The notes under the pieces are model-generated. The model searched no databases, was not told where the DNA came from, and saw nothing but the letters and a program-made list of their open reading frames with translations. A program made the translations under genes and the position numbers. A DNA stretch of 16,408 bases from Candidatus Taylorbacteria bacterium RIFCSPLOWO2_01_FULL_45_15b (GTDB lineage: Bacteria; Patescibacteriota; Minisyncoccia; Phycocordibacterales; 01-FULL-45-15b), in NCBI GenBank assembly GCA_001822655.1, contig MHRX01000012.1:4168-20575 (forward strand), given 5' to 3'. Below are positions 1-7,455 of this stretch, one piece after another (position 1 is the stretch's first letter; the number at the start of each line of letters is the position of its first letter).

Positions 1-42
1 TGGACGGGCAGAGTTTCTATTGCTCAAATTTAGACTTAATAA

Positions 43-62
43 ACTTTGAATTACGAAACTCC
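43..62 (+). repeat. Left terminal inverted repeat of the IS
   Basis: Begins ACTTTGAATTACGAAAC and pairs with 1010-1029 read on the opposite strand. The match stops at the outer boundary, which defines the element end at 43. Confidence 0.8.
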
Positions 63-87
63 CAATTTCTCCTAATAATGAGTTAAA

Positions 88-119
88 ATACAAAAAGCAC
101 CGTACGGTGCTTTTTGTAT
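88..119 (+). promoter_or_regulatory. Perfect 32-bp palindrome over the transposase start codon
   Basis: The two 16-base arms (88-103 and 104-119) are exact reverse complements. The core is GCACCGTACGGTGC, flanked by A5 and T5 runs. The first two bases of the transposase ATG (118-120) lie in the right arm. In RNA the hairpin would resemble an intrinsic terminator, and in read-through transcripts it would bury the start codon. Protection of transposase genes from outside transcription is established for several IS families; its operation here is inference. Confidence 0.7.
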
Positions 120-918
120 GAATACCCATATTCAATTACACTCTAACATTCTAACAAAAGTTAAGTTTTTCTCAAAACAATTACAACTCAAATTAAGTAA
201 AAGCACTGGTCGAAAATTAGCGATCTCCGGAGAGGAAACAATCGCGCTCGCTCTCTTCAAACAGAATGCCGGTATTCCAACCAAGAAAAAAATCTGGGAA
301 ATATTCCAACCGAAGGAATGCTACAAAACACTCTGCGTGGAAATGAATCGGTTTGCATTGGAAGCGTTACTTGTCTTAAACGCAATTCTGAAATGGAATC
401 AAAGAAATTCTCACCCTATTAAGCACACTGACTCAACTGATATCCCCGTCTGCCTGAACAAAAATGCCAAATACCACAAGACAATGTCTGATCTTGCTTC
501 ATGGGGACACTCTGGAAAAGGCTTTTACTATGGGCTTAAAATGAGCATTACGACTGATCTTGGAAGAAATCTGTTAGCTGTTTCATTTGCTTCTGCGAAT
601 TCCAGCGACCGAAAAAGTTTCCAGAAGATGAACAAAAATATCAACGGCATATTTGTCGCTGACGCGGGATACTTTTCAAAAGATTTAGAAAAAGAATTCT
701 ATATTGAGAACAAAAGAATTCTTTTTGCTAAGCCATTAAAGAACATGAAAAAAATCATCACTGAATTCCAGTACCATCTCTACAACACCAGAATGCTGAT
801 TGAACTGAACTTTAGAAACTTGAAAATGTTATACGCTTTCCTCACTTCATTTCCTAGGTCAATTGACGGTTATTTTGCCAATTACATTTATTCGATTCTC
901 GCCTATGTGCTTAGGTAG
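118..918 (+). CDS. IS982-family DDE transposase
   Basis: The 266-aa protein would catalyse cut-and-paste transposition of the surrounding IS. The likely catalytic triad is D105 (in HTDSTD), D182 (in VADAGYF) and E229 (in LIELNF), with the R in ELNFR close behind as in IS4/IS982-type enzymes. The segment around residues 130-145, containing GKGFYYGLKM, matches the conserved stretch between the first and second Asp of this family. The N-terminal 90 residues are helical and basic, suiting DNA binding. Length is slightly shorter than typical members (about 280-300 aa), but no frameshift or stop is visible. No Shine-Dalgarno precedes the ATG, which lies in a strong palindrome, so expression is probably low. 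An in-frame stop at 79-81 limits any N-terminal extension. Confidence 0.85.
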   Translation: MNTHIQLHSNILTKVKFFSKQLQLKLSKSTGRKLAISGEETIALALFKQNAGIPTKKKIWEIFQPKECYKTLCVEMNRFALEALLVLNAILKWNQRNSHPIKHTDSTDIPVCLNKNAKYHKTMSDLASWGHSGKGFYYGLKMSITTDLGRNLLAVSFASANSSDRKSFQKMNKNINGIFVADAGYFSKDLEKEFYIENKRILFAKPLKNMKKIITEFQYHLYNTRMLIELNFRNLKMLYAFLTSFPRSIDGYFANYIYSILAYVLR

Positions 919-955
919 AGAAAATTGTTAAAGAGAGAAAATTAAACTTTTGCCC

Positions 956-983
956 TACCCTCAAGAAAACTTGAGGGTATTTG
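956..983 (+). terminator. Hairpin after the transposase, weak terminator
   Basis: A 10-bp perfect stem (956-965 with 970-979) closes an AAAA loop and is followed by only a short T run (TTT). It lies 37 bases past the transposase stop and inside the IS, so it probably ends the transposase transcript. Confidence 0.6.
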
Positions 984-1009
984 ACGTACATGGGGAAAAG
1001 TTAGTTTGT

Positions 1010-1029
1010 GGGGTTTCGTAATTCAAAGT
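1010..1029 (-). repeat. Right terminal inverted repeat of the IS
   Basis: Read on the minus strand it begins ACTTTGAATTACGAAAC, identical to the outer 17 bases of the left end at 43. Confidence 0.8.
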
Positions 1030-1169
1030 AATAAAATCTCATCAATATGTGGATAAAGTATACGCCCAAAAAAGCCAAAATGATACACTTATCGTCAAGT
1101 TATGGGTCTCACGATCAGTTGTTAGTTGGGCGTCGCCGACTAGGGCGGTCATTATTATTAAAAATCAAA

Positions 1170-1190
1170 ACAGAGAATCACCATCTCTGT
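1170..1190 (+). promoter_or_regulatory. Leader hairpin just before the giant protease gene
   Basis: ACAGAGA (1170-1176) pairs with TCTCTGT (1184-1190) across a 7-nt loop, ending 19 bases before the chosen ATG at 1210. No convincing -35/-10 pair was found between the IS end and this hairpin (1030-1169), so the promoter of the giant gene is unidentified. The hairpin could modulate translation or be incidental. Confidence 0.35.
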
Positions 1191-1209
1191 ATGCTTGGCG
1201 CTTAGAATC

Positions 1210-4200
1210 ATGAATAAATTTTTATTGTCGGTCTCAACGATGGTCCTTGCGGCAGTCTTTCTGTTTACCTATCAGACAGCAAATGCCGCGTGTCTTGATT
1301 TGAAATCTAAACTAAAGCTCACGGAGGATGAAACGTACGTTGCAGATGTAGCAAAACTCCAGGATTTTCTCCGAGAACAGGGCGACTACACGATTTCTTC
1401 CGTTTCTGGATTGCCGTTGCCGACAACTGGAATTTTCTATACTCAAACCGAAATCGCCGTACAGAAATTCCAGTCACGTCATGGAATAGTGACAGGGGGA
1501 GATGCTGACTCAACGGGCTATGGTCTAGTCGGGCCTGCCACGCGACAGAAAATTAAGGAATTGTCGTGCGGACAAACAAAGACTTCTCCCATCACGACAG
1601 CAGTTCCTGATTATACGTCAAAATTTACTGTCGGCGAACTGGTCGAAACTAATGATGTGGTGAAGTTACGCGCCGGGGCATCTCTTTCTGGGAAAAAAAT
1701 TGTGTCATTGCAACCTGGGGTTAAAGGAACTGTTCAAAATGCTTTCCCTGCGGTTACAGTAAACCAAGATGGATACACATGGGTACATGTTGAGTTTGAT
1801 TCGGGACAAACCGGCTGGGTAGCTGATGAGTTTTTAAAAAATGCGTCACCTGACAGTCTTGCCACGACAGACGATTTAAACGAATCTCTTGTTTTGCCAA
1901 AGGGTACTTCTATCACAAAAAAGACTGAACCGAGAACAACGTCCGTCGTTACAAATAAAAAAAATACTCAATCTGAAGGGATCAAAAACAAACGTAAAAA
2001 ATTGGAGCAAGTGGCCAAGGCACGAGTTTTTCAAATTGGTAAAAAAGTGGATGTCTCTGGTCTCGATGAACTAAACGAAGAGCTTCGTGCAGAAGGAAAT
2101 ATTTCAGATAAAACCAAAAGCCGGTCCGTTATCGGCTCAAAGGTCGCCAATAAAGAAAAAATCATGGCAGCTGCAAAAGAAAGAAAGACGAAACTGAAGA
2201 ACTTAATGAAGCAGGATCCGAGGGCTTTTCTCAAAAAATCATTGCAAAAAGCCGAAAGAGAAACGCTTGCGAAGGACTATGGATCAGTACTGGAAAGCGA
2301 GAAAGAAGTAACCGGCACGCTTCAAGTTCTTCATCTTGATGATTTTAACAATGAGGAGAATTCTGAATTTGTATACATGCTCGAAACAGCCGACGAGGTG
2401 TATGAATTATTCCCAACGAAAAACGTTGAGGTAGCTTCCGGATCGACGGTAACGGTTCAGGGTATCGCGCTTGATAATTCGATAGCCGTCGACACGGATT
2501 CACTTGACTCAAAAGGACTTCTTAAGGCGTTTTCACCAGGAACGTCCAGCGAAACATCATTGACGGTTGTTTCGGAACATTCCCCTTACGAGACGGTCGG
2601 TGATCAACGCACTCTCGTTTTGCTTGTGGATTTTCAGAATTCAAGACCAGAAACCGAGAGGCCGTATACGAAAGAACAGGCTCAGGAAAAATTCTTTCAT
2701 GGTGAACATGCAAAATTTTTTGAAGAGCAATCCTACGGCCGAATGCGATTTGTTGGCGATGTTCTCGAGTGGGTGAGGATGCCTTATGAGTATTTTGGAA
2801 GCGGATGCTATTCAATAAACGGAGATGAAATTGAAAATATTGTAAATTCTCAAGGCTATTCTTTGGCCGATCATGACCGAATACTTGTCCTCACGTCGGG
2901 AATATGGGGAGGGTGTTCGTATCTCGGAAAGACCTTCGTGCCTTCCACGGGTGGCAATCCATTGTCTATAGCATTCGCTAATCATCCTACAGTGTGGGGT
3001 TCTGGCGACGTCCTACATCAAACAGAGGTAGCTACCATTGCACACGAACTCGGGCATTCTCTTGGCTTGGCGCATGCGAATGCCCTTGTTTGTAATGTTC
3101 CGGGTTTTAACGGAAGGTGCGCGGCTATTGAGTACGGAAACGCCTATGATGTGATGGGACGAGGGGGCCAAGGACTCCATTTCAATGCTGGTTTTAAAAA
3201 ACAGCTGGGTTGGATTTTGTCGAGCGAAATACTGAATATCACTAGTTCAGGCTCTTACTCTCTTGGTTCTCTTGAAACATTGGGAGGATATAAATTTGCA
3301 ACTATTAAGAATCCGGGCAAACGAACGTATTTTATAGAGAACCGCCGTCCAGTAGGGTTTGACTCCATTATGGGAATTGATAATCCCGTACAGAATGGTC
3401 TTTTGGTCAATTTAAGCAATCGTTTCGGTAACCACCTGCGAGGCACTTTGGTCGGAAACGATCATTTTCGTGATGATGTCGCAGGAATTGATTTAGGACC
3501 GATTGTGCCCGCTATTCCCTCTTCCGTGGAGTTTCAAGTCAATCTAACTGACACTGGGCCGGTCAAACCGATGACGGTATCTTGCGCGGCGACTCCCAAA
3601 ATAGGGAAAGTTGGAGACCTTTTTAGACTTTCGGTAGCGGTAAAGGGCGGGTACGATACATGGACTTATAAATGGATAGATGGAGACGGGCAAGACCTCG
3701 GTGGAATAGCTGATAGGTATATCTCGTTTCAATCCGAAGGAGAAAAGCGATTTACTGTGTATGTTGACGACTTTGAGACGAGCACCGCATCGGCAGATTG
3801 TAGCCTAATTGTAGATAATTCCTATAGTCCTCCCGAGGAGGAATTAGAGCCAAGATACAACGTGTCGGTTTATAAACGGGGAAATTTTGAAGGTGTTGTT
3901 TCTACATCTGATTATTCAATAAATTGTGGTCCCGATTGTCAGACATACGTAGCGCAAGGTTCTGCTATTACCTTGCGAGCAGTTGCGGCTCAAGGAGCCG
4001 CGTTTGACCGGTGGGAACAAGTAAATGACTGGCCCGTGGAATGCGATATTCATAATTCTGTCTGCACTTTCATACCAACTCGGAGTACCTCTTATTTTGC
4101 ATTTTTTAAAGAAGCTCCGCCCGCTTCTTTGATTGTGAACTGTGCGGCGTCGCCTAGCTCAGGCTCAATAGGGACGGAGTTTACATGGTATACGAATGTG

Positions 4201-7191
4201 TTCGGAGGATTAGATGCAAAAACTTATACATGGTCCGGAACGGATGGCTTAAGTGGTTCAGGTTCAGGAGTCGTGAAATCCTATAAAAGCATCGGCACAA
4301 AACTGGCGAGGGTAACTGTAAGCGATGGCCAGCAAACATCGGTCACGGAATGTTCAGTTGGCGTGTTGGGCGATGAACCAACGAACGCCGAGCCCCTAGC
4401 TCGTTATCCTCTAGATACAGTCGAAGGAAGTGTAACGGTAGATGTAGTTGGTAACCGAAATGGAGTTGTCGTTGGCAGCCCCGAAATTGTGCTCAGAGAA
4501 CGATTAAATTTTGAAGACAATGCAATTGAATTCAATGGTGTGGATGAGAAAATTTCTCTCGGCGATGATTCGGTTTTTGCCCTAATCCGCGGTACGTTGA
4601 GTGCGTGGGTGAAAACATCGGCAGTACTTCCAGGTTATCAAAGCATCGTCGCAAAAAGTGGAGCATATGGCTTGTACCTATCAGATGGTAAGTTTGGAAT
4701 CTTTGACTGGACAACGGCGTCGCCGCAATGGATTTCATCGGAAACCGTCGTGGCGGATGGGGTATGGCATCATGTCGCTTGCGTGTTTAATGATCGGGTT
4801 ACTGATGGCACAAAATGTTATATTGACGGGGTATTGGATTTTATGACGACTACCGGTATTTCTTCGCAAACAAATGCCGTTGAAATTGCTTCCTCAAATA
4901 ATTCCCAATTTTTCTCCGGAGCTATAGATGAGGTGCGTATTTATTCATCCGTATTAAACGATACCGATATCAATGCTCTAGCGGGCAAAGATGATGTTGT
5001 GACTCTCTCTGTGGCAAGGTCAGGCATGGGTACTGGAAGCATTCAGAGTCAATTTCCGCTAAGCGATATTCTTTGCGGAGATCATTGCTCTGCTCGGTTT
5101 ATAAAAAATACAACACATACATTTACCGTCTATGCCAACCAAGGAAGCGTGTTTGCAGGGTGGATCGGGATTGACGCCACCGCTTGTCCCGTTCCTGATC
5201 CGGCAGCAGGTTTTTATTCATGCACCGTAGTCCTAAATAAGAATCTTTCGCTTACTGCCGTTTTTAATTCTGCAACATCAATTCCTCCAACAGTTGACCT
5301 CAATGTAGAGCCTGAAGTGGTTGAGCCGGGTGGATCTGCAGTACTTCGCTGGTATTCAAATAATGCCACTGCCTGTGTTGCGTCTGGTGGATGGACAGGC
5401 ACTAAAGTGACATCAGGATCCTTTACCGCGAGGGAAATTTTTTCTAACACGACATACACGCTTACCTGTGAAGGGCCTGGCGGTTCAACTACCCGATCAG
5501 TTATGGTGGATGTGGTAAGAGGTCCTCCAACCGTCACCCTCACCGCCTCTCCATCCTCAGTTATCTCTGGCCAATCTTCCACCCTCACCTGGAGTTCAAC
5601 GAATGCAACGTCATGTACTGCGTCTGGCGCCGGTGGATGGAGCGGAACAAAAGAAACGAACGGCTCACAATCAACGGGCGCGATGTTGACTAGTCTAACG
5701 TTCACGCTCACTTGTACCGGAGCAGGGGGAAGCGCAACACAAAGCACCACAGTTACCGTCCAAACCACCGGTACGGAATCACTGGCCGCTTCGCTTGTTG
5801 ACAGTGTGTCCGACAAAGCGGGTGGAGCCAATGTCTTTGGCCCCGGTTCCGGCCCCTACACCAATCTTGATTGGCACTGGGGAATGAACCTCATCCTCGC
5901 ATCTCAAAAGACCGTTTCAGCTATTGAAGTCCGCACCATTTCTACAGGTGAACTCTGGGCCACAGCAATTTCTGGCTACTATCCTGTCGTCGTATACAAA
6001 GACGGCGTCAAACTAAACAATGCGTACGGTCAGACCATGGGGCCTTTTAGCGCAGGCTCACACACTTTCGATCTCTACGGTCAGATATATTACACAACCT
6101 GGAACGCCGCCACTCTTACTGTTCGCTTTACCGACGGCACGTCCCTTACTGCGCAAATTCCGAATACGACAACTTCAACCCCTGCTCCAACGGTTACTCT
6201 TTCTGCAAACCCAACTTCAGTTTCTTCTGGTCAATCTTCCACCCTCACCTGGAGCTCGACAAATGCAACTTCTTGCACCGCTTCCGGCGGATGGTCGGGA
6301 ACGAAAGCGATAAACGGTTCGCAATCCACCGGCGCTCTTTCGCAAAACACTACCTTTACTCTGACCTGCACAGGCGCAGGAGGCAGTGCAACGCAAAGCG
6401 CGACGGTTACTGTTGCAACGACTCTCGCGCCAACGGTTACTATTTCTGCAAATCCTTCTTCCGTCCAAAGCGCTCAAGCATCAACTCTTTCTTGGAGTTC
6501 AACGAATGCCGATTCATGCAACGCTTCAGCAACCCCCGCAAACTCAAGCTGGTCGGGAACAAAAGGAGTTTCGGGAACGCAATCCACCGGCGCTCTTTCA
6601 ACCAACACTACCTTCACGCTCACTTGTACGGGAGCAGGCGGCACCGCAACACAAAGCACCACGGTTACCGTCCAAACCACCGGTACAGAATCACTGGCCG
6701 CTTCGCTTGTTGACAGTGCGTCCGACAAAGTCGGCAAACACTCCAATTTTGGCCCAGGATCCGGCGCATTTTTTACACCGGAAGACTGGCACGTTAGAGC
6801 CGATGTCACTCTTTCTGCCGCAAAAACAATTAGCTCAATTGAAGTAACCGGAACTACCGGGGGTTATGCCGCCGTGTGGTCTACCTCAAACCCCAACTAC
6901 TATCCTCTCGTCGTATTCCAGAATGGAACGCAGAAGAACTTTAGCTATGGCTCAAGTCTTGGATCCTACAGTGCCGACTCCTTCACTCTCGACCTCTATG
7001 CCCAAAAGGATTACAGTCCTCTCCAAAACGGAAAGGTAACGATTAAATTCAGCGACGGTTCGACGATCAGTAACACAATTGCGAATCAGATCGCCGTGGC
7101 TTCAGCCCCACTCCAATACGCAAACACCTTCGAAGCACTCCGCTCTCTTCTCGAAATTCTCGAGAAGGCCGGGATACTGATCAATCTATAG
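1210..7191 (+). CDS. Giant secreted multidomain zinc metalloprotease (M11-like), 1993 aa
   Basis: An exported modular surface protease. Residues 1-26 form a signal peptide ending TANA. Then come a peptidoglycan-binding domain (about 45-120), a bacterial SH3 domain (139-211), a Lys-rich linker (235-345) and a metzincin-type peptidase domain (about 465-690). Zinc motif HELGHSLGLAH has H612, E613, H616 and H622, with a Met-turn YDVMG at M649. Downstream are PKD-like (783-869), InlB-repeat-like (882-970), PKD-like (973-1054), LamG (1063-1259) and InlB-like (1263-1355) modules. Four Ig-like repeats with paired cysteines (about 1359-1436, 1439-1518, 1659-1736, 1741-1821) alternate with two copies of an unnamed domain (1520-1652, 1824-1957). 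A short amphipathic tail ends the protein. ATG 1210 is preferred over in-frame TTG 1195 because the signal peptide begins there. M11 is favoured over M6 because the third ligand is His. Substrate unknown; cell-wall or host-surface targets are inference. Confidence 0.88.
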   Translation: MNKFLLSVSTMVLAAVFLFTYQTANAACLDLKSKLKLTEDETYVADVAKLQDFLREQGDYTISSVSGLPLPTTGIFYTQTEIAVQKFQSRHGIVTGGDADSTGYGLVGPATRQKIKELSCGQTKTSPITTAVPDYTSKFTVGELVETNDVVKLRAGASLSGKKIVSLQPGVKGTVQNAFPAVTVNQDGYTWVHVEFDSGQTGWVADEFLKNASPDSLATTDDLNESLVLPKGTSITKKTEPRTTSVVTNKKNTQSEGIKNKRKKLEQVAKARVFQIGKKVDVSGLDELNEELRAEGNISDKTKSRSVIGSKVANKEKIMAAAKERKTKLKNLMKQDPRAFLKKSLQKAERETLAKDYGSVLESEKEVTGTLQVLHLDDFNNEENSEFVYMLETADEVYELFPTKNVEVASGSTVTVQGIALDNSIAVDTDSLDSKGLLKAFSPGTSSETSLTVVSEHSPYETVGDQRTLVLLVDFQNSRPETERPYTKEQAQEKFFHGEHAKFFEEQSYGRMRFVGDVLEWVRMPYEYFGSGCYSINGDEIENIVNSQGYSLADHDRILVLTSGIWGGCSYLGKTFVPSTGGNPLSIAFANHPTVWGSGDVLHQTEVATIAHELGHSLGLAHANALVCNVPGFNGRCAAIEYGNAYDVMGRGGQGLHFNAGFKKQLGWILSSEILNITSSGSYSLGSLETLGGYKFATIKNPGKRTYFIENRRPVGFDSIMGIDNPVQNGLLVNLSNRFGNHLRGTLVGNDHFRDDVAGIDLGPIVPAIPSSVEFQVNLTDTGPVKPMTVSCAATPKIGKVGDLFRLSVAVKGGYDTWTYKWIDGDGQDLGGIADRYISFQSEGEKRFTVYVDDFETSTASADCSLIVDNSYSPPEEELEPRYNVSVYKRGNFEGVVSTSDYSINCGPDCQTYVAQGSAITLRAVAAQGAAFDRWEQVNDWPVECDIHNSVCTFIPTRSTSYFAFFKEAPPASLIVNCAASPSSGSIGTEFTWYTNVFGGLDAKTYTWSGTDGLSGSGSGVVKSYKSIGTKLARVTVSDGQQTSVTECSVGVLGDEPTNAEPLARYPLDTVEGSVTVDVVGNRNGVVVGSPEIVLRERLNFEDNAIEFNGVDEKISLGDDSVFALIRGTLSAWVKTSAVLPGYQSIVAKSGAYGLYLSDGKFGIFDWTTASPQWISSETVVADGVWHHVACVFNDRVTDGTKCYIDGVLDFMTTTGISSQTNAVEIASSNNSQFFSGAIDEVRIYSSVLNDTDINALAGKDDVVTLSVARSGMGTGSIQSQFPLSDILCGDHCSARFIKNTTHTFTVYANQGSVFAGWIGIDATACPVPDPAAGFYSCTVVLNKNLSLTAVFNSATSIPPTVDLNVEPEVVEPGGSAVLRWYSNNATACVASGGWTGTKVTSGSFTAREIFSNTTYTLTCEGPGGSTTRSVMVDVVRGPPTVTLTASPSSVISGQSSTLTWSSTNATSCTASGAGGWSGTKETNGSQSTGAMLTSLTFTLTCTGAGGSATQSTTVTVQTTGTESLAASLVDSVSDKAGGANVFGPGSGPYTNLDWHWGMNLILASQKTVSAIEVRTISTGELWATAISGYYPVVVYKDGVKLNNAYGQTMGPFSAGSHTFDLYGQIYYTTWNAATLTVRFTDGTSLTAQIPNTTTSTPAPTVTLSANPTSVSSGQSSTLTWSSTNATSCTASGGWSGTKAINGSQSTGALSQNTTFTLTCTGAGGSATQSATVTVATTLAPTVTISANPSSVQSAQASTLSWSSTNADSCNASATPANSSWSGTKGVSGTQSTGALSTNTTFTLTCTGAGGTATQSTTVTVQTTGTESLAASLVDSASDKVGKHSNFGPGSGAFFTPEDWHVRADVTLSAAKTISSIEVTGTTGGYAAVWSTSNPNYYPLVVFQNGTQKNFSYGSSLGSYSADSFTLDLYAQKDYSPLQNGKVTIKFSDGSTISNTIANQIAVASAPLQYANTFEALRSLLEILEKAGILINL
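5284..6672 (+). repeat. Array of four Ig-like repeats coding for about 78-83 aa each
   Basis: Repeats begin PPTV or APTV and share xLxWSSTNAxSC...GGWSGTK...TFTLTCTGAGG, each with two cysteines that could form a disulfide outside the cell. They lie at 5284-5517, 5524-5762, 6184-6417 and 6430-6672. The last three are nearly alike; the first is more divergent, suggesting older origin. An unnamed domain splits the array between repeats two and three. Confidence 0.8.
5701..5818 (+). repeat. 118-bp direct DNA repeat, copy 1
   Basis: Compared base by base with 6613-6730, it differs at 7 of 118 positions. It spans the end of an Ig-like repeat and the start of the unnamed domain, and its spacing of 912 bp corresponds to one Ig-like/unnamed-domain/Ig-like unit. 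This indicates recent duplication or gene conversion. Confidence 0.85.
6613..6730 (+). repeat. 118-bp direct DNA repeat, copy 2
   Basis: Second copy of the repeat at 5701-5818. The similarity fades quickly after 6730, where the two unnamed domains diverge in protein sequence. Confidence 0.85.
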
Positions 7192-7231
7192 TATGTTGTA
7201 TTTAGTATTTCGTATCCAGAAAAAAGTTTAA

Positions 7232-7273
7232 GACCAGCAAAAAACCGCCCCATAAGGCGGTTTTTTGCTGGTC
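7232..7273 (+). terminator. Strong bidirectional terminator after the giant protease gene
   Basis: An 18-bp perfect stem (7232-7249 with 7256-7273) has a 6-nt CCATAA loop and A6/T6 runs within the arms, so it can stop transcription from either side. It lies 40 bases past the stop codon and separates the two protease genes into different transcripts. Confidence 0.9.
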
Positions 7274-7297
7274 GGGTATCTATGACATACCACAGAC

Positions 7298-7326
7298 TTG
7301 CAAATTTGTCGAAACTATGATATAGT
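7298..7326 (+). promoter_or_regulatory. Sigma-70-type promoter of the second protease gene
   Basis: TTGCAA (7298-7303) and TATAGT (7321-7326) are spaced by 17 bases. It follows the terminator by 25 bases and predicts a leader of about 120 nt before the ATG at 7456. Confidence 0.65.
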
Positions 7327-7413
7327 CTCAAAACAAAACAAATGTCTTATGCGAGTTCCTAAGACACAACGCAAAGCGCGTTTGTCTGGATGAAATATTA
7401 GCCGCTAAGTCCT

Positions 7414-7450
7414 CGCCCGAAACGCCAGCCGTTTCGGTACGGGCGGGTTT
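7414..7450 (+). promoter_or_regulatory. Leader hairpin resembling an attenuator, 10 nt before the start codon
   Basis: CGCCC (7414-7418) pairs with GGGCG (7441-7445), and GAAACG (7419-7424) with CGTTTC (7430-7435), with a 5-nt loop and a 5-nt bulge (GGTAC). GGTTTT follows, then ATG at 7456. The GC-rich stem plus short T run could terminate some transcripts or hinder ribosome entry. No ligand-binding class is recognised. Confidence 0.5.
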
Positions 7451-7455
7451 TAAAC

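Larger units (their letters stand above)
43..1029 (+). mobile_element. IS982-family insertion sequence, apparently complete
   Basis: The element is about 987 bp and carries a single transposase gene. Its ends are inverted repeats: 43-62 matches the reverse complement of 1010-1029, with 17 identical bases at the outer end, then one mismatch and two more matches. AATAA lies directly outside both ends (38-42 and 1030-1034), a possible 5-bp target duplication, though the AT-rich context makes this only suggestive. The element is more AT-rich than the genes that follow, which fits separate acquisition. It sits about 180 bp upstream of the giant metalloprotease gene. Family assignment rests on the single ORF, the DDE spacing and the overall length, which is usual for IS982. 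Confidence 0.82.

Noticed and set aside
1195..1209. TTG start adding five residues to the giant protease
   Set aside because: The ATG at 1210 begins directly before a typical signal peptide (MNKFLLS...). The TTG has no supporting ribosome binding site.
5214..5831. Long minus-strand ORF (205 aa) opposite the Ig-like repeats
   Set aside because: It is antisense to a well-supported gene, and its Val/Pro/Ser-rich translation mirrors the repeats. A similar antisense frame recurs at 6474-6809, as expected from repeated composition.
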